Positions 15,863-23,620 of a stretch of DNA of 64,000 nt are shown one piece after another (position 1 is the first letter of the stretch; every line of letters starts with the position of its first letter). A program made the translations under genes and the position numbers. Source of the DNA: Hephaestia caeni (GTDB lineage: Bacteria > Pseudomonadota > Alphaproteobacteria > Sphingomonadales > Sphingomonadaceae); NCBI RefSeq assembly GCF_003550065.1, contig NZ_QXDC01000003.1:1054001-1118000 (forward strand). Direction: 5' to 3'. Under the pieces are notes generated by a model that worked only from the letters and a program-made list of their open reading frames with translations, did no database searches and was not told where the DNA came from.

Positions 15863-17197
15863 CTAAATCACAATCTCGAACTGCGCCCCACCGCCGGCCG
15901 CGTCGGTCACCTCGATCCCGCCGCCGTGCGCCACCACGATCTGGCGCGCGAGGTTGAGCCCCACCCCGGTCCCCTTCGCGCGCGTGGTGAAGAAGGGCAG
16001 GAACACCTCCTGTCGGATCGCGAGCGGCACGCCGGGGCCGTTGTCCGCGACGATCAGCCGCCGCCCGCCGCCCTCGATCGTCGTGATCGACAGTCGTAGC
16101 TTGGGCGCATCGCTGTGCTGGCGCGCGGCCTCGGCGCCGTTGCGTAGGAGATTGATCAGCACTTGCGCGAGCAGATCGGGGTCGGCGTCGAGCGCGAGAC
16201 CGTCGGGCGCGATCTCGATACTTATCGGCACATCGGGCCAGTCGGCGGCGAGCAGGCGCTGGAGTTCGGCGGCCCAGGGCTCGGCGGCGAACACCTTGCG
16301 GGCGATCACCGGCGGCCGCGCGACCGCGCGATAGCTTTCGATGAAATGTCCGAGGCCGCGCGTGCGCCGCATCAGCGTGCCGACCGCCATGCGCGCATCG
16401 GCGACGCGCGGATCGGCCTCGAGCGTGGGCGCATCGAGCAGGTCGCTGGCGGTCTCGGCGAGCGAGGTGATCGGCGTCAGCGAATTGAGGATTTCGTGGG
16501 TCAGCACGCGCACGAGGTCGCTTTGCGCGGCCATTTCGATGCTGTCGAACGCGCCCTGCACCGGCTGGACGGTGACGACGCGGGTCTGGCCGTCGAGCCG
16601 CGTCAGCTCGGCCGACCGTACGATCGCGCGCTCGGCACGCCCGCCGAAGGTGAGCAGCAATGTCTCCTCGCCGCCGCGGCTCTCGCCCGCCAGCCGTTTG
16701 GCGAAGGTCGCGCCGTAGATCGCGTAGTCCTCGGCCCGCGCGCCCGAAAGATGCGCGCCGAACAGCCGCCGCGCGAGCTTGTTGCCCGGCGTCACCGCGC
16801 CGCGCGCGTCGATCGTCAGTACCGCGATCGGCATGTCGTCGACCAACGCCTGCTGGAACCGCTCAGCCCTGGCGGCGCTGTCGCGCTCGGTGCGCGCCCG
16901 CGCGATCGCCGCGTCGAACGCCGCGCCCAAAGCATCGAACCCGGCACCGCCACCCGCGGCGAAGCGCACGCTGGTGTCGCCCGCGTTCAGCGCCTCGACA
17001 AAGCGCGTCAGCATCATGTTGGTGCGCGTGACGTGCCCCCAGAGCAAGGCGACCGCGCCGATGACGAGCAGCCCGGCAAGCACCCGCGCCGCCGCCAGCC
17101 CCGGCGTCAGGCATGCCGCGATCAGCAGCGCGATCGCGGTCGCGAGCAATGCGATCCGCAACGCGAGGCCGATCAGGAAGCGGCGGTCAGAGGCCAT
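15863..17197 (-). CDS. Sensor histidine kinase, NtrY-like
   Basis: The product is 444 residues. Two membrane helices lie close together at the N-terminus (about 7-32 and 35-52) with almost no periplasmic loop. A HAMP-like linker and a PAS-like stretch ('ERFQQALVDDMPIAVLTIDARG', near residue 115) follow. The H-box 'VLTHEILNSLTPI' has the phospho-His at about residue 234, and the ATPase domain shows the N-box 'LINLLRNGAEAA', 'DNGPGVP' and 'GTGVGLNLARQIV'. With no large sensor domain outside, the signal is probably sensed in or at the membrane. The start overlaps the stop of the regulator gene upstream by 11 bp, so the two form one operon. Confidence 0.9.
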   Translation of the reverse strand: MASDRRFLIGLALRIALLATAIALLIAACLTPGLAAARVLAGLLVIGAVALLWGHVTRTNMMLTRFVEALNAGDTSVRFAAGGGAGFDALGAAFDAAIARARTERDSAARAERFQQALVDDMPIAVLTIDARGAVTPGNKLARRLFGAHLSGARAEDYAIYGATFAKRLAGESRGGEETLLLTFGGRAERAIVRSAELTRLDGQTRVVTVQPVQGAFDSIEMAAQSDLVRVLTHEILNSLTPITSLAETASDLLDAPTLEADPRVADARMAVGTLMRRTRGLGHFIESYRAVARPPVIARKVFAAEPWAAELQRLLAADWPDVPISIEIAPDGLALDADPDLLAQVLINLLRNGAEAARQHSDAPKLRLSITTIEGGGRRLIVADNGPGVPLAIRQEVFLPFFTTRAKGTGVGLNLARQIVVAHGGGIEVTDAAGGGAQFEIVI

Positions 17198-18581
17198 GTT
17201 TCTCCATGCGCCGATAGAGCGCGCCGCGCGAGAGCCCCAGTTCGGCGGCGGCGAGCGAGATGTTGTAGCCGTGCTTCTTGAGCGCCTCCTCGACCAGCCG
17301 CCGCTCGGCGCGGTCGAGGTTGAGATCCTGGCGCGACGACGGCGCGACTACCGCCTCCGGGCGCAGCCGTGACGCGGTGGCACCGATCGGGAAGTCGTGC
17401 GGCTGGAGCGGCTGGCCGCCCGACAGGATCACCGCGCGTTCGACGGCATGGCGCAGCGCGCGGACATTGCCCGGCCAGTCGTGATGCCTGAGCGCGGTCA
17501 TCGCCTCGGGGGTGATCGCGGGCACCGGCTGGCCGTAGCGTCTGGCGTAGAGAATCAGGAAATGTTCGAGCAATTCGGGCACGTCCTCGCGGCGGTCGCG
17601 CAAAGGCGGCAGGTCGATCTCGACGGTGTTGAGCCGGAACAGCAGGTCTTGGCGGAAATAGCGGTCGTCGGTGAGCATCGCGGGCGCCATGTTGGTCGCG
17701 GCGATCACCCGGATATCGACCGGCACCGGCGTGTTGGCACCCACCGGCGTCACCTTGCGCTGTTCGAGCACCGACAGCAATTTGGGCTGGAGATGGAGCG
17801 GCAGGTTGCCGATTTCGTCGAGGAAAAGCGTCCCCCCGTTGGCCGCCTGGATGCGCCCCACGCGATCGCTCTTGGCGTCGGTGAAGGCGCCCTTCACATG
17901 GCCGAACAGTTCCGAATCGATCAGATCCTCGGTGATCGCGCCCAGATCGACCGTCAGCATCGGCGCGTCGGCGCGGTGCGACGCGCCGTGGAGCGCGCGT
18001 GCGACCAGTTCCTTGCCGGTGCCGTTCTCGCCGAGGATCAGGACGTTGGCGTCGGTCGGCCCCGCGCGCGCGATCAGCGACTGGACGCGCGCCATCGCGG
18101 GCGAGCGCCCGAGCAGCAGCGTGCTCCCCGGCGTGCCGCCACTCGCGAGCGGATGCTGGCGCTCGGGGGGCGCGTCGCGGCGCGACCGGCGCAGCGTCGC
18201 GGCGGTGCGCACGCTGGTGAGGAGTTTCTCGTTCGACCACGGCTTGGAGACGAAATCGGTCGCGCCGCGCTTCATCGCCGCGACCGCGACCTGAAGCCCC
18301 GCATGCGCGGTGATCATCACCACCGCCATGTCGGGATCGTAGGCGAGCAACCGGCCGAGCCACGCCAGCCCCTCGGCGGCGTCGGTCGCGCCGCGCGCGA
18401 AATTGGCGTCGAGCAGGACGACATCGGGCAGCCGCCCGCCGAGCATGTCGAGCGCGGCCTGCGGATTGGGCGCGGTCAACACCTCGGCGAACATCCGGCG
18501 CAGCAGCAGCGTCGCGGCGGTCAGGATGTCCTCGTCGTCGTCGATGACCACGGCGAGGTCGAATTCGGGTTTGTCGCTCAT
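17187..18581 (-). CDS. NtrC-family sigma-54-dependent response regulator
   Basis: The product is 464 residues in three domains: a receiver (residues 9-125, phospho-acceptor D58 in 'VVLLDAN', Lys in 'VSKPW'), an AAA+ domain (Walker A 'GENGTGKE' at 184-191, Walker B 'GGTLFLDEIG'), and a Fis-type helix-turn-helix at the end ('HGYNISLAAAELGLSRGALYRRM'). The sigma-54 contact loop reads GAFTDA (231-236) instead of GAFTGA. I chose ATG 18581 because the receiver fold begins there; the longer in-frame extension would run through two operator-like palindromes. It is cotranscribed with the kinase and probably activates the two sigma-54 promoters found between it and the exporter genes. Confidence 0.92.
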   Translation of the reverse strand: MSDKPEFDLAVVIDDDEDILTAATLLLRRMFAEVLTAPNPQAALDMLGGRLPDVVLLDANFARGATDAAEGLAWLGRLLAYDPDMAVVMITAHAGLQVAVAAMKRGATDFVSKPWSNEKLLTSVRTAATLRRSRRDAPPERQHPLASGGTPGSTLLLGRSPAMARVQSLIARAGPTDANVLILGENGTGKELVARALHGASHRADAPMLTVDLGAITEDLIDSELFGHVKGAFTDAKSDRVGRIQAANGGTLFLDEIGNLPLHLQPKLLSVLEQRKVTPVGANTPVPVDIRVIAATNMAPAMLTDDRYFRQDLLFRLNTVEIDLPPLRDRREDVPELLEHFLILYARRYGQPVPAITPEAMTALRHHDWPGNVRALRHAVERAVILSGGQPLQPHDFPIGATASRLRPEAVVAPSSRQDLNLDRAERRLVEEALKKHGYNISLAAAELGLSRGALYRRMEKHGL

Positions 18582-18583
18582 CT

Positions 18584-18620
18584 TGTCCGCTCTCGTACAG
18601 GGGCTGCCCGTTTCCGGACA
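18584..18620. promoter_or_regulatory. Pair of regulator-binding palindromes (UAS pair 1)
   Basis: Two imperfect 16-bp palindromes, TGTCCGCTCTCGTACA (18584-18599) and TGCCCGTTTCCGGACA (18605-18620), lie 21 bp apart centre to centre. They match the better pair at 18888-18923 (TGTCCG-N4-CGGACA). The pair lies about 110 bp upstream of the expected start of the sigma-54 promoter at 18685. It also overlaps the untranslated leader of the regulator gene, which allows autoregulation. Confidence 0.65.
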
Positions 18621-18684
18621 ATCAAGTTGTGTGCCAGCCGGGGCTATGACGTGGCCGATGGCGGAAAACCGCGGGAAATGGGTT

Positions 18685-18699
18685 TGGCACGCCTGCTGC
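18685..18699 (+). promoter_or_regulatory. Sigma-54 promoter 1
   Basis: TGGCACG-cctg-CTGC has a perfect -24 element and a -12 element with one change (CTGC for TTGC) at the right 4-bp spacing. Transcription should begin near 18711, 27 bp before the ATG of the small peptide gene at 18738, which has its own GGAGG site. UAS pair 1 lies upstream at a suitable distance. Confidence 0.7.
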
Positions 18700-18737
18700 A
18701 ACGTTCGGCACGTAACGCCAGATATTCGGAGGACGTC

Positions 18738-18869
18738 ATGCATATCATCGCTTTCCGCCGCATCCTGAGCCTCGTCGGCGCGGTCGCCGCGACCTTGTGC
18801 CTCACGCTCGCATCGGCGCCGCCGGTGCTTCCCGGCGTGCCCTCGGCCGTCGTCCGGTCGAACGCCTGA
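18738..18869 (+). CDS. 43-residue hydrophobic peptide with signal-like N-terminus
   Basis: The product is 43 residues: a start with Arg pair (MHIIAFRRILSL), a hydrophobic run of about 16 residues (VGAVAATLCLTLASA) and a Pro/Val/Ser-rich tail. GGAGG at 18728-18732 is 5 bp before the ATG. A sigma-54 promoter sits 27 bp upstream of it, so transcription and translation signals are both good. It looks like a secreted or membrane-anchored peptide. It is placed between the regulator and the exporter and may be the cargo or a sensed partner, which is a guess. I recognise no family. Confidence 0.6.
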   Translation: MHIIAFRRILSLVGAVAATLCLTLASAPPVLPGVPSAVVRSNA

Positions 18870-18887
18870 GCATCGGAATCGCGATCA

Positions 18888-18923
18888 TGTCCGATCGTGG
18901 ACAGATGTGTCCGATAACGGACA
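18888..18923 (+). promoter_or_regulatory. Pair of regulator-binding palindromes (UAS pair 2)
   Basis: TGTCCGATCGTGGACA (18888-18903) and TGTCCGATAACGGACA (18908-18923) are two 16-bp palindromes, 20 bp apart centre to centre, that is, on the same face of the helix. They lie about 100 bp upstream of the expected start from the sigma-54 promoter at 18978, the usual place for an NtrC-type activator. Confidence 0.75.
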
Positions 18924-18977
18924 CTGCCGGCAGCGGCCGGTGACCGCGATTCCGCGCCTGTGCGCCGATCGCCGGGC

Positions 18978-18992
18978 TGGCACGCCGCTTGC
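18978..18992 (+). promoter_or_regulatory. Sigma-54 promoter 2
   Basis: TGGCACG-ccgc-TTGC matches the -24/-12 consensus at every defined position. The start of transcription should be near 19004. That places the in-frame ATG at 19006 at the 5' end of the mRNA and makes the GTG at 19039, with AAGGAAG in front of it, the likelier start of the hlyD-like gene. Confidence 0.82.
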
Positions 18993-19038
18993 GTCTGACA
19001 GGCGCATGAGCGTGGTGCCGATCGAAAAGGAAGATGTC

Positions 19039-20313
19039 GTGCCGCCGGCGAGCGGCAGCGGCATGGATCGCGTGGTCGCGAAAAAAGGGCTCCCGACCAG
19101 GCTGAAGATCGCGGCGGGCGCCGTTGTGGTGGTGGTGCTCGCCGCGATCTTCTATTGGCTGGCGCCGCGCGCGGGGACGCAGAATGTCGCGGCCGATCAC
19201 GTCACCATTTCGCCTGTCGCCAAGGGCACGTTCGACGATTTCATCCCGCTGCGCGCGCGCGTGACGCCGCTCGTCACGGTCTATCTCGACGCGGTCGAGG
19301 GCGGGCGGGTCGAGGAGGTGCTGGTCGAGGATGGCACCAGCGTCACCAAGGGTCAGATGCTCGCGGTGCTCTCCAACCCCGATCTCGCGCTCAACCTGCT
19401 CGCCCGCCAGACCGAGGTGACGCAACAGATCAACAACATGCGCAGCCAGGAACTCGCGCTCGAACAGACCCGGCTCGCCAATACGCGCGCGGTGCTCGAG
19501 GCGCAGCTCGAAACCGCCAAGGCGCGCCGCCAGTACGAGCGCGAGCAGCCGCTTGCCGCCAAGGGCTTCGTCGCGGGCAAGCAGTTCGCCGACACGACCG
19601 ATCAATATGCGTACGAGCGCAAGCGGCTCGCGGCGGTGAAGAACAGCCAGGCGACCGACGAGCGGCTCCAGGCGAGTCAGCTCGCGCAACAGAGCGCGGC
19701 GGCGCAATCGCTCGAATCGGGGCTGGAGATCGCGCGCCGCAACCTCGATGCGCTCAACCTGCGCGCGCCGGTGACGGGGCAGCTTTCGGGCTTCTCGATC
19801 CAGGTCGGCCAGTCGCTGCAACAGGGCGAACGCATCGGGCAGGTCGATTCGCCGGGGCGCAACAAGCTGATCGCCGGAGTCGACGAATTCTATCTCGGGC
19901 GGGTCGCGGTCGGGCAGAAGGCGACCGTCGATTGGGGCGGCAAAAGCTATCCGACGCGCGTCACCAAAATCTATCCGCAGGTCCAGAACGGCCAGTTTCA
20001 GGTCGATCTGCAATTCCTCGGCGACGAGCCCGGCGATCTCCAGCGCGGCCAGACGCTCCAGGCGAAGCTGACGCTCGGCGATCCCACGCCCGCGCTGCTG
20101 ATCCCCAACGGCGCCTTCTACAACGAAACCGGCGGCAATTGGGTGTTCGTGGTCGCCCCCGACGGCACCAGCGCGGTGCGTCGCCCGGTGCGGCTGGGGC
20201 GCCGTAATTCCGAATCGATCGAGGTGCTCGACGGGTTGGAGCCGGGCGAGCGCGTGATCACCTCACCCTACACCGGCTTCGCCGACAAGAACCGCCTCGA
20301 TCTCGACGACTGA
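19039..20313 (+). CDS. HlyD/MacA-type periplasmic adaptor (membrane fusion protein)
   Basis: The product is 424 residues from GTG 19039. One membrane helix (about residues 23-42) is followed by a split lipoyl domain ('LDAVEGGRVEEVLVEDGTSVTKGQMLAVL'), a long helical hairpin rich in Gln, Glu and Arg (about 115-235), the second lipoyl half ('NLDALNLRAPVTGQLSGFSIQVGQSLQQGE') and a beta-barrel end. It links an inner-membrane ABC exporter with the outer membrane. The start is chosen from AAGGAAG at 19027-19033 and from the sigma-54 promoter position; ATG 19006 would give a leaderless mRNA. The ABC ATPase gene follows 13 bp later. Confidence 0.9.
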   Translation: MPPASGSGMDRVVAKKGLPTRLKIAAGAVVVVVLAAIFYWLAPRAGTQNVAADHVTISPVAKGTFDDFIPLRARVTPLVTVYLDAVEGGRVEEVLVEDGTSVTKGQMLAVLSNPDLALNLLARQTEVTQQINNMRSQELALEQTRLANTRAVLEAQLETAKARRQYEREQPLAAKGFVAGKQFADTTDQYAYERKRLAAVKNSQATDERLQASQLAQQSAAAQSLESGLEIARRNLDALNLRAPVTGQLSGFSIQVGQSLQQGERIGQVDSPGRNKLIAGVDEFYLGRVAVGQKATVDWGGKSYPTRVTKIYPQVQNGQFQVDLQFLGDEPGDLQRGQTLQAKLTLGDPTPALLIPNGAFYNETGGNWVFVVAPDGTSAVRRPVRLGRRNSESIEVLDGLEPGERVITSPYTGFADKNRLDLDD

Positions 20314-20326
20314 AAGGACGAACACG

Positions 20327-21007
20327 ATGCTGAGCATGCGCGCGCTATCGCGGGTTTACCGCGCCGATACGGTCGAGACCACCGCGCTCGACGCGATCGA
20401 TCTCGACATCGCCGAGGGCGAATTCGTCGCGATCATGGGGCCATCGGGGTGCGGCAAATCGACGCTGCTCAATCTGATGGGGATGCTCGACAGCCCGTCG
20501 AGCGGTTCGTACATTTTCGACGGCAAGGAAGTCGCTGGATTGCCCGAGAGCAAGCTTGCCGAAGTGCGCAAGGCCTCGATCGGTTTCATCTTTCAGAGCT
20601 TCAACCTCGTCGACGAATTGACGGTGCGCGAGAATGTCGAGCTGGCCTTGCTCTATCACGACGTCTCGGCGAGCGAGCGCCGCCGGCGCGCCGATGTCGT
20701 GATGGATCGCGTCGGCATCGCGCATCGCGCGCGCCACCGTCCGAGCCAGCTTTCGGGCGGCCAGCAGCAGCGCGTCGCGGTCGCGCGTGCGCTCGTCGCC
20801 AGCCCGCGGCTGATCCTCGCCGATGAGCCGACCGGCAACCTCGATACCGCGCATGGCGAGGAAGTGATGCGGATGCTTCAGACGCTGAACGCCGAAGGCT
20901 CGACGATCGTGATGGTCACCCACTCGCCCGCGCACGCCGATTATGCCGGCCGCGTCGTCCAGATGCTCGACGGCCGAATCCTCCAGCAACACCGCCGCGC
21001 GGCCTGA
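20327..21007 (+). CDS. ABC exporter ATPase, LolD/MacB type
   Basis: The product is 226 residues. It has Walker A 'GPSGCGKS' (38-45), the signature 'LSGGQQQR' (near 142), Walker B 'LILADEPT' and the H-loop His in 'VMVTHSP'. The insertion '[26 protein letters not shown]' before the signature is typical of the MacB/LolD group, which drives mechanotransmission rather than classical transport. It lies in the operon between the adaptor and the FtsX-type permease (22 bp to the next start). Confidence 0.95.
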   Translation: MLSMRALSRVYRADTVETTALDAIDLDIAEGEFVAIMGPSGCGKSTLLNLMGMLDSPSSGSYIFDGKEVAGLPESKLAEVRKASIGFIFQSFNLVDELTVRENVELALLYHDVSASERRRRADVVMDRVGIAHRARHRPSQLSGGQQQRVAVARALVASPRLILADEPTGNLDTAHGEEVMRMLQTLNAEGSTIVMVTHSPAHADYAGRVVQMLDGRILQQHRRAA

Positions 21008-21029
21008 GACGAGAGGAGGGGTCGGTCCG

Positions 21030-23537
21030 ATGTGGCGCAACTATCTCACGGTCGCCTTGCGCGCGCTTGCCAAGAACCGCGCGTATACGATCATCAACAT
21101 CGCCGGGCTGTCGCTGGGGATCGCGGCGTGCCTGCTGATCCTGTCCTATGTGCGCTACGAATTCAGCTACGACGAGTGGCTGCCCGATTCGGACAATGTC
21201 TTCCAGCTTCAGGATTTCTACCACGCCACCGACGAAGGCGGCGAGGAGATGAAGCTCCAGCAGACCAGCTATGTCACCGGCCAGCGGCTCAAGAAGGATT
21301 TTCCGCAGGTCGAAAACGCGGTCTATTTCACCAGCCAGGCGATCGTCGTGCTTCAGAACGGCCAGCCGAGCACGGTGCCCGGTGCGCTGTTCGTCGACGG
21401 CAATCTGTTCGACGTGCTCCATGTGCCGTTCGTGCGCGGCGATCCCGCCCATGCGCTCGACGACCCGCATTCGCTGGTGCTCGGCGAGAAGGCGGCGGCG
21501 AAATATTTCGGCAGCGACGATCCGATCGGCAAGACGCTGACGCTCGCCAGCCGCGATCTCAAGGAGGATTATCGCGTCACCGGCGTGTTCCGCGACCTGC
21601 CCAAAAACTCGTCGCTCGGCTTCGGCATGGTCGCGCGTTTCGATCCCGCGTCATACTGGCAGGCGACCCCCGGCGCGCTGACGAGCTGGAGCTGGCAGGA
21701 GGGCGGCTATTGGCTGCGGCTCAAATCGTCCGCCGACGCCGCCGCGATCGAAGCGCAGCTTCCGGCGTGGGAAAAGCGCAACATCCCCGACGAGAATGAT
21801 GGGGTACGGATCAGCAATCCGGGCGAGTTCCAGGACTGGAAACTCGTCAACATCCGCGACGTCCATCTCGGTGCGGCGCAGGGCGGCGCGCAGACGCCGG
21901 GCAACGACAAGACGTCGATCGTCACCTTCGCGGTGATCGCGATGCTCATCCTCGGCATGGCGTGCGTCAACTTCACCAACCTCGCCACCGCCCGCGCCAC
22001 GCAGCGCGCGCGCGAGGTCGCGCTGCGCAAGGTGCTGGGGGCCACGCGCCAGCAGCTCATCACGCAGTTCCTCGGCGAATCGATCCTCGTCGCGGCGGCG
22101 GCGATGCTCGTCGCGCTCGCGCTGGTCGAGCTGACGCTGCCCGCGCTCAACGGCTTCCTCGATGCCCAGATCGCGGTGCGCTATGTCGCTGCCGACGGGC
22201 TGATCCTGCCGGTGATCGCGCTGACGCTGATCGTCGGGATCGCCGGCGGGCTCTATCCCGCGCTCGTGCTGTCGCGGTTCGAGCCCGCGCGCGTGCTCAA
22301 GGCGAACCGCTCGGCCGCCGGCGCGGAAGGATCGGGGCGGTTGCGGGGTATGCTCGTCGTCGCGCAATTCGCGGTGTCGATCGGGCTGATCATCTGCACC
22401 GCGATCGTCTATGCGCAGACCAGCTATGCGCGCAACGTCGATGCCGGCTACAAGCGCGACGGGCTGCTCCAGCTCGACGGGATCGGCCGCCCGCAGGCCG
22501 AACAGGTTGCCGACGCGCTGATGCAACAGGTGCGCCGCATTCCCGGTGTGGTCGCGGTCGGCCGTACCAACATCGCGGTGGCGAACGGCCACAATTCGGT
22601 GACCGACGTGCAGGTGCCGGGCAGCCCGAACCATGTCGCACTGGGCGTCTACGGCACCGATCAGGGATTTTTCGACGCGATGGGGATCAGGCTGCTCGCG
22701 GGGCGCACGCTTTCCGACGCGCGGCCGATGGATGACGCCACCACGCCGTCCCCCGCCCTGCCCGAGGCGCAGCAGGCGCTTGCCGCGCGCGGGGTGAACA
22801 TCCTCGTCAGCCGCGAGGCGGCGCGGCGGCTAGGCTTCGCGCGCCCGCAGGACGCGATCGGCAAGCAGATCAAGACCCCGATCGTCGACAGCGAATATGG
22901 CCTGGTGCCGTCGACGATCGTTGGCGTGGTCGACGATGTTCGCTACCGCTCGGTGCGCGATCCGCTCCAGCCGATCTTCTATCTCTACGACACCGGCATC
23001 GTCTCGCAGCTCATGATCCGTTTCCAGGGGCGCAGCCCCAGCGCGGTCTACGATCAGGTCGAGACGGTGTGGCAGCGGCTGGTGCCCGACATTCCCTTCC
23101 AGGCGCGCTTCGTCGACGACATCGTCAACGATCTCTACAACCGCGACGAGCGCCGCGCGCAGCTTTTCGGGGCGTTCGCGGTGCTCGCGGTGGTGATCGG
23201 CTGCCTCGGGCTGTTCGGGCTCGCCGCCTTCACCGCCGAGCGCCGCACGAAGGAGATCGGCATCCGCAAGGTGCTGGGTGCGCGGACGCGGGATATCGTG
23301 CGGCTCTTGGTGTGGCAGTTCAGCCGGCCGGTGCTGATCGCCAATGTGATCGCATGGCCGGTCGCGTGGTGGGCCATGCGTTCGTGGCTCAACGGTTTCG
23401 AGGTGCGGATGCCGCTCGGGCCGGTGCCCTTCGTCGCGGCGGGCGTGCTCGCGCTCGTGATCGCGATTCTGACGATCGGCACGCACGCCTGGCGCGTCGC
23501 GCGGACCAATCCGGTCAAGGCGCTGCGCTACGAATGA
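21030..23537 (+). CDS. ABC exporter permease with two FtsX domains
   Basis: The product is 835 residues. The first helix (about 22-43) is followed by a periplasmic MacB-PCD-like domain (about 45-285). Then come an FtsX block with three helices (292-425, including 'ATARATQRAREVALRKVLGATRQQL'), a further helix, a second periplasmic domain (about 470-700) and a second FtsX block of three helices ('RRTKEIGIRKVLGARTRDIVRLL'). That makes eight helices in all, against four in MacB. It should work with the adaptor and ATPase upstream to move a substrate out of the periplasm. Start ATG 21030 follows GAGAGGAGGG. Cargo unknown; the nearby 43-residue peptide is one candidate. Confidence 0.9.
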   Translation: MWRNYLTVALRALAKNRAYTIINIAGLSLGIAACLLILSYVRYEFSYDEWLPDSDNVFQLQDFYHATDEGGEEMKLQQTSYVTGQRLKKDFPQVENAVYFTSQAIVVLQNGQPSTVPGALFVDGNLFDVLHVPFVRGDPAHALDDPHSLVLGEKAAAKYFGSDDPIGKTLTLASRDLKEDYRVTGVFRDLPKNSSLGFGMVARFDPASYWQATPGALTSWSWQEGGYWLRLKSSADAAAIEAQLPAWEKRNIPDENDGVRISNPGEFQDWKLVNIRDVHLGAAQGGAQTPGNDKTSIVTFAVIAMLILGMACVNFTNLATARATQRAREVALRKVLGATRQQLITQFLGESILVAAAAMLVALALVELTLPALNGFLDAQIAVRYVAADGLILPVIALTLIVGIAGGLYPALVLSRFEPARVLKANRSAAGAEGSGRLRGMLVVAQFAVSIGLIICTAIVYAQTSYARNVDAGYKRDGLLQLDGIGRPQAEQVADALMQQVRRIPGVVAVGRTNIAVANGHNSVTDVQVPGSPNHVALGVYGTDQGFFDAMGIRLLAGRTLSDARPMDDATTPSPALPEAQQALAARGVNILVSREAARRLGFARPQDAIGKQIKTPIVDSEYGLVPSTIVGVVDDVRYRSVRDPLQPIFYLYDTGIVSQLMIRFQGRSPSAVYDQVETVWQRLVPDIPFQARFVDDIVNDLYNRDERRAQLFGAFAVLAVVIGCLGLFGLAAFTAERRTKEIGIRKVLGARTRDIVRLLVWQFSRPVLIANVIAWPVAWWAMRSWLNGFEVRMPLGPVPFVAAGVLALVIAILTIGTHAWRVARTNPVKALRYE

Positions 23538-23620
23538 TCGCGCGCCGGCACATGCGGAAAACACTATCTTTACCTTCCGCAGGCATGGTTGCCGCCGTTT
23601 GACCATCGGGGACGTGGTTG

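Noticed and set aside
18620..18632. Possible IHF site between UAS pair 1 and sigma-54 promoter 1
   Set aside because: AATCAA-N4-TGT shares only the first part of the IHF consensus; the TTR end has mismatches. No match was found in the second module either.
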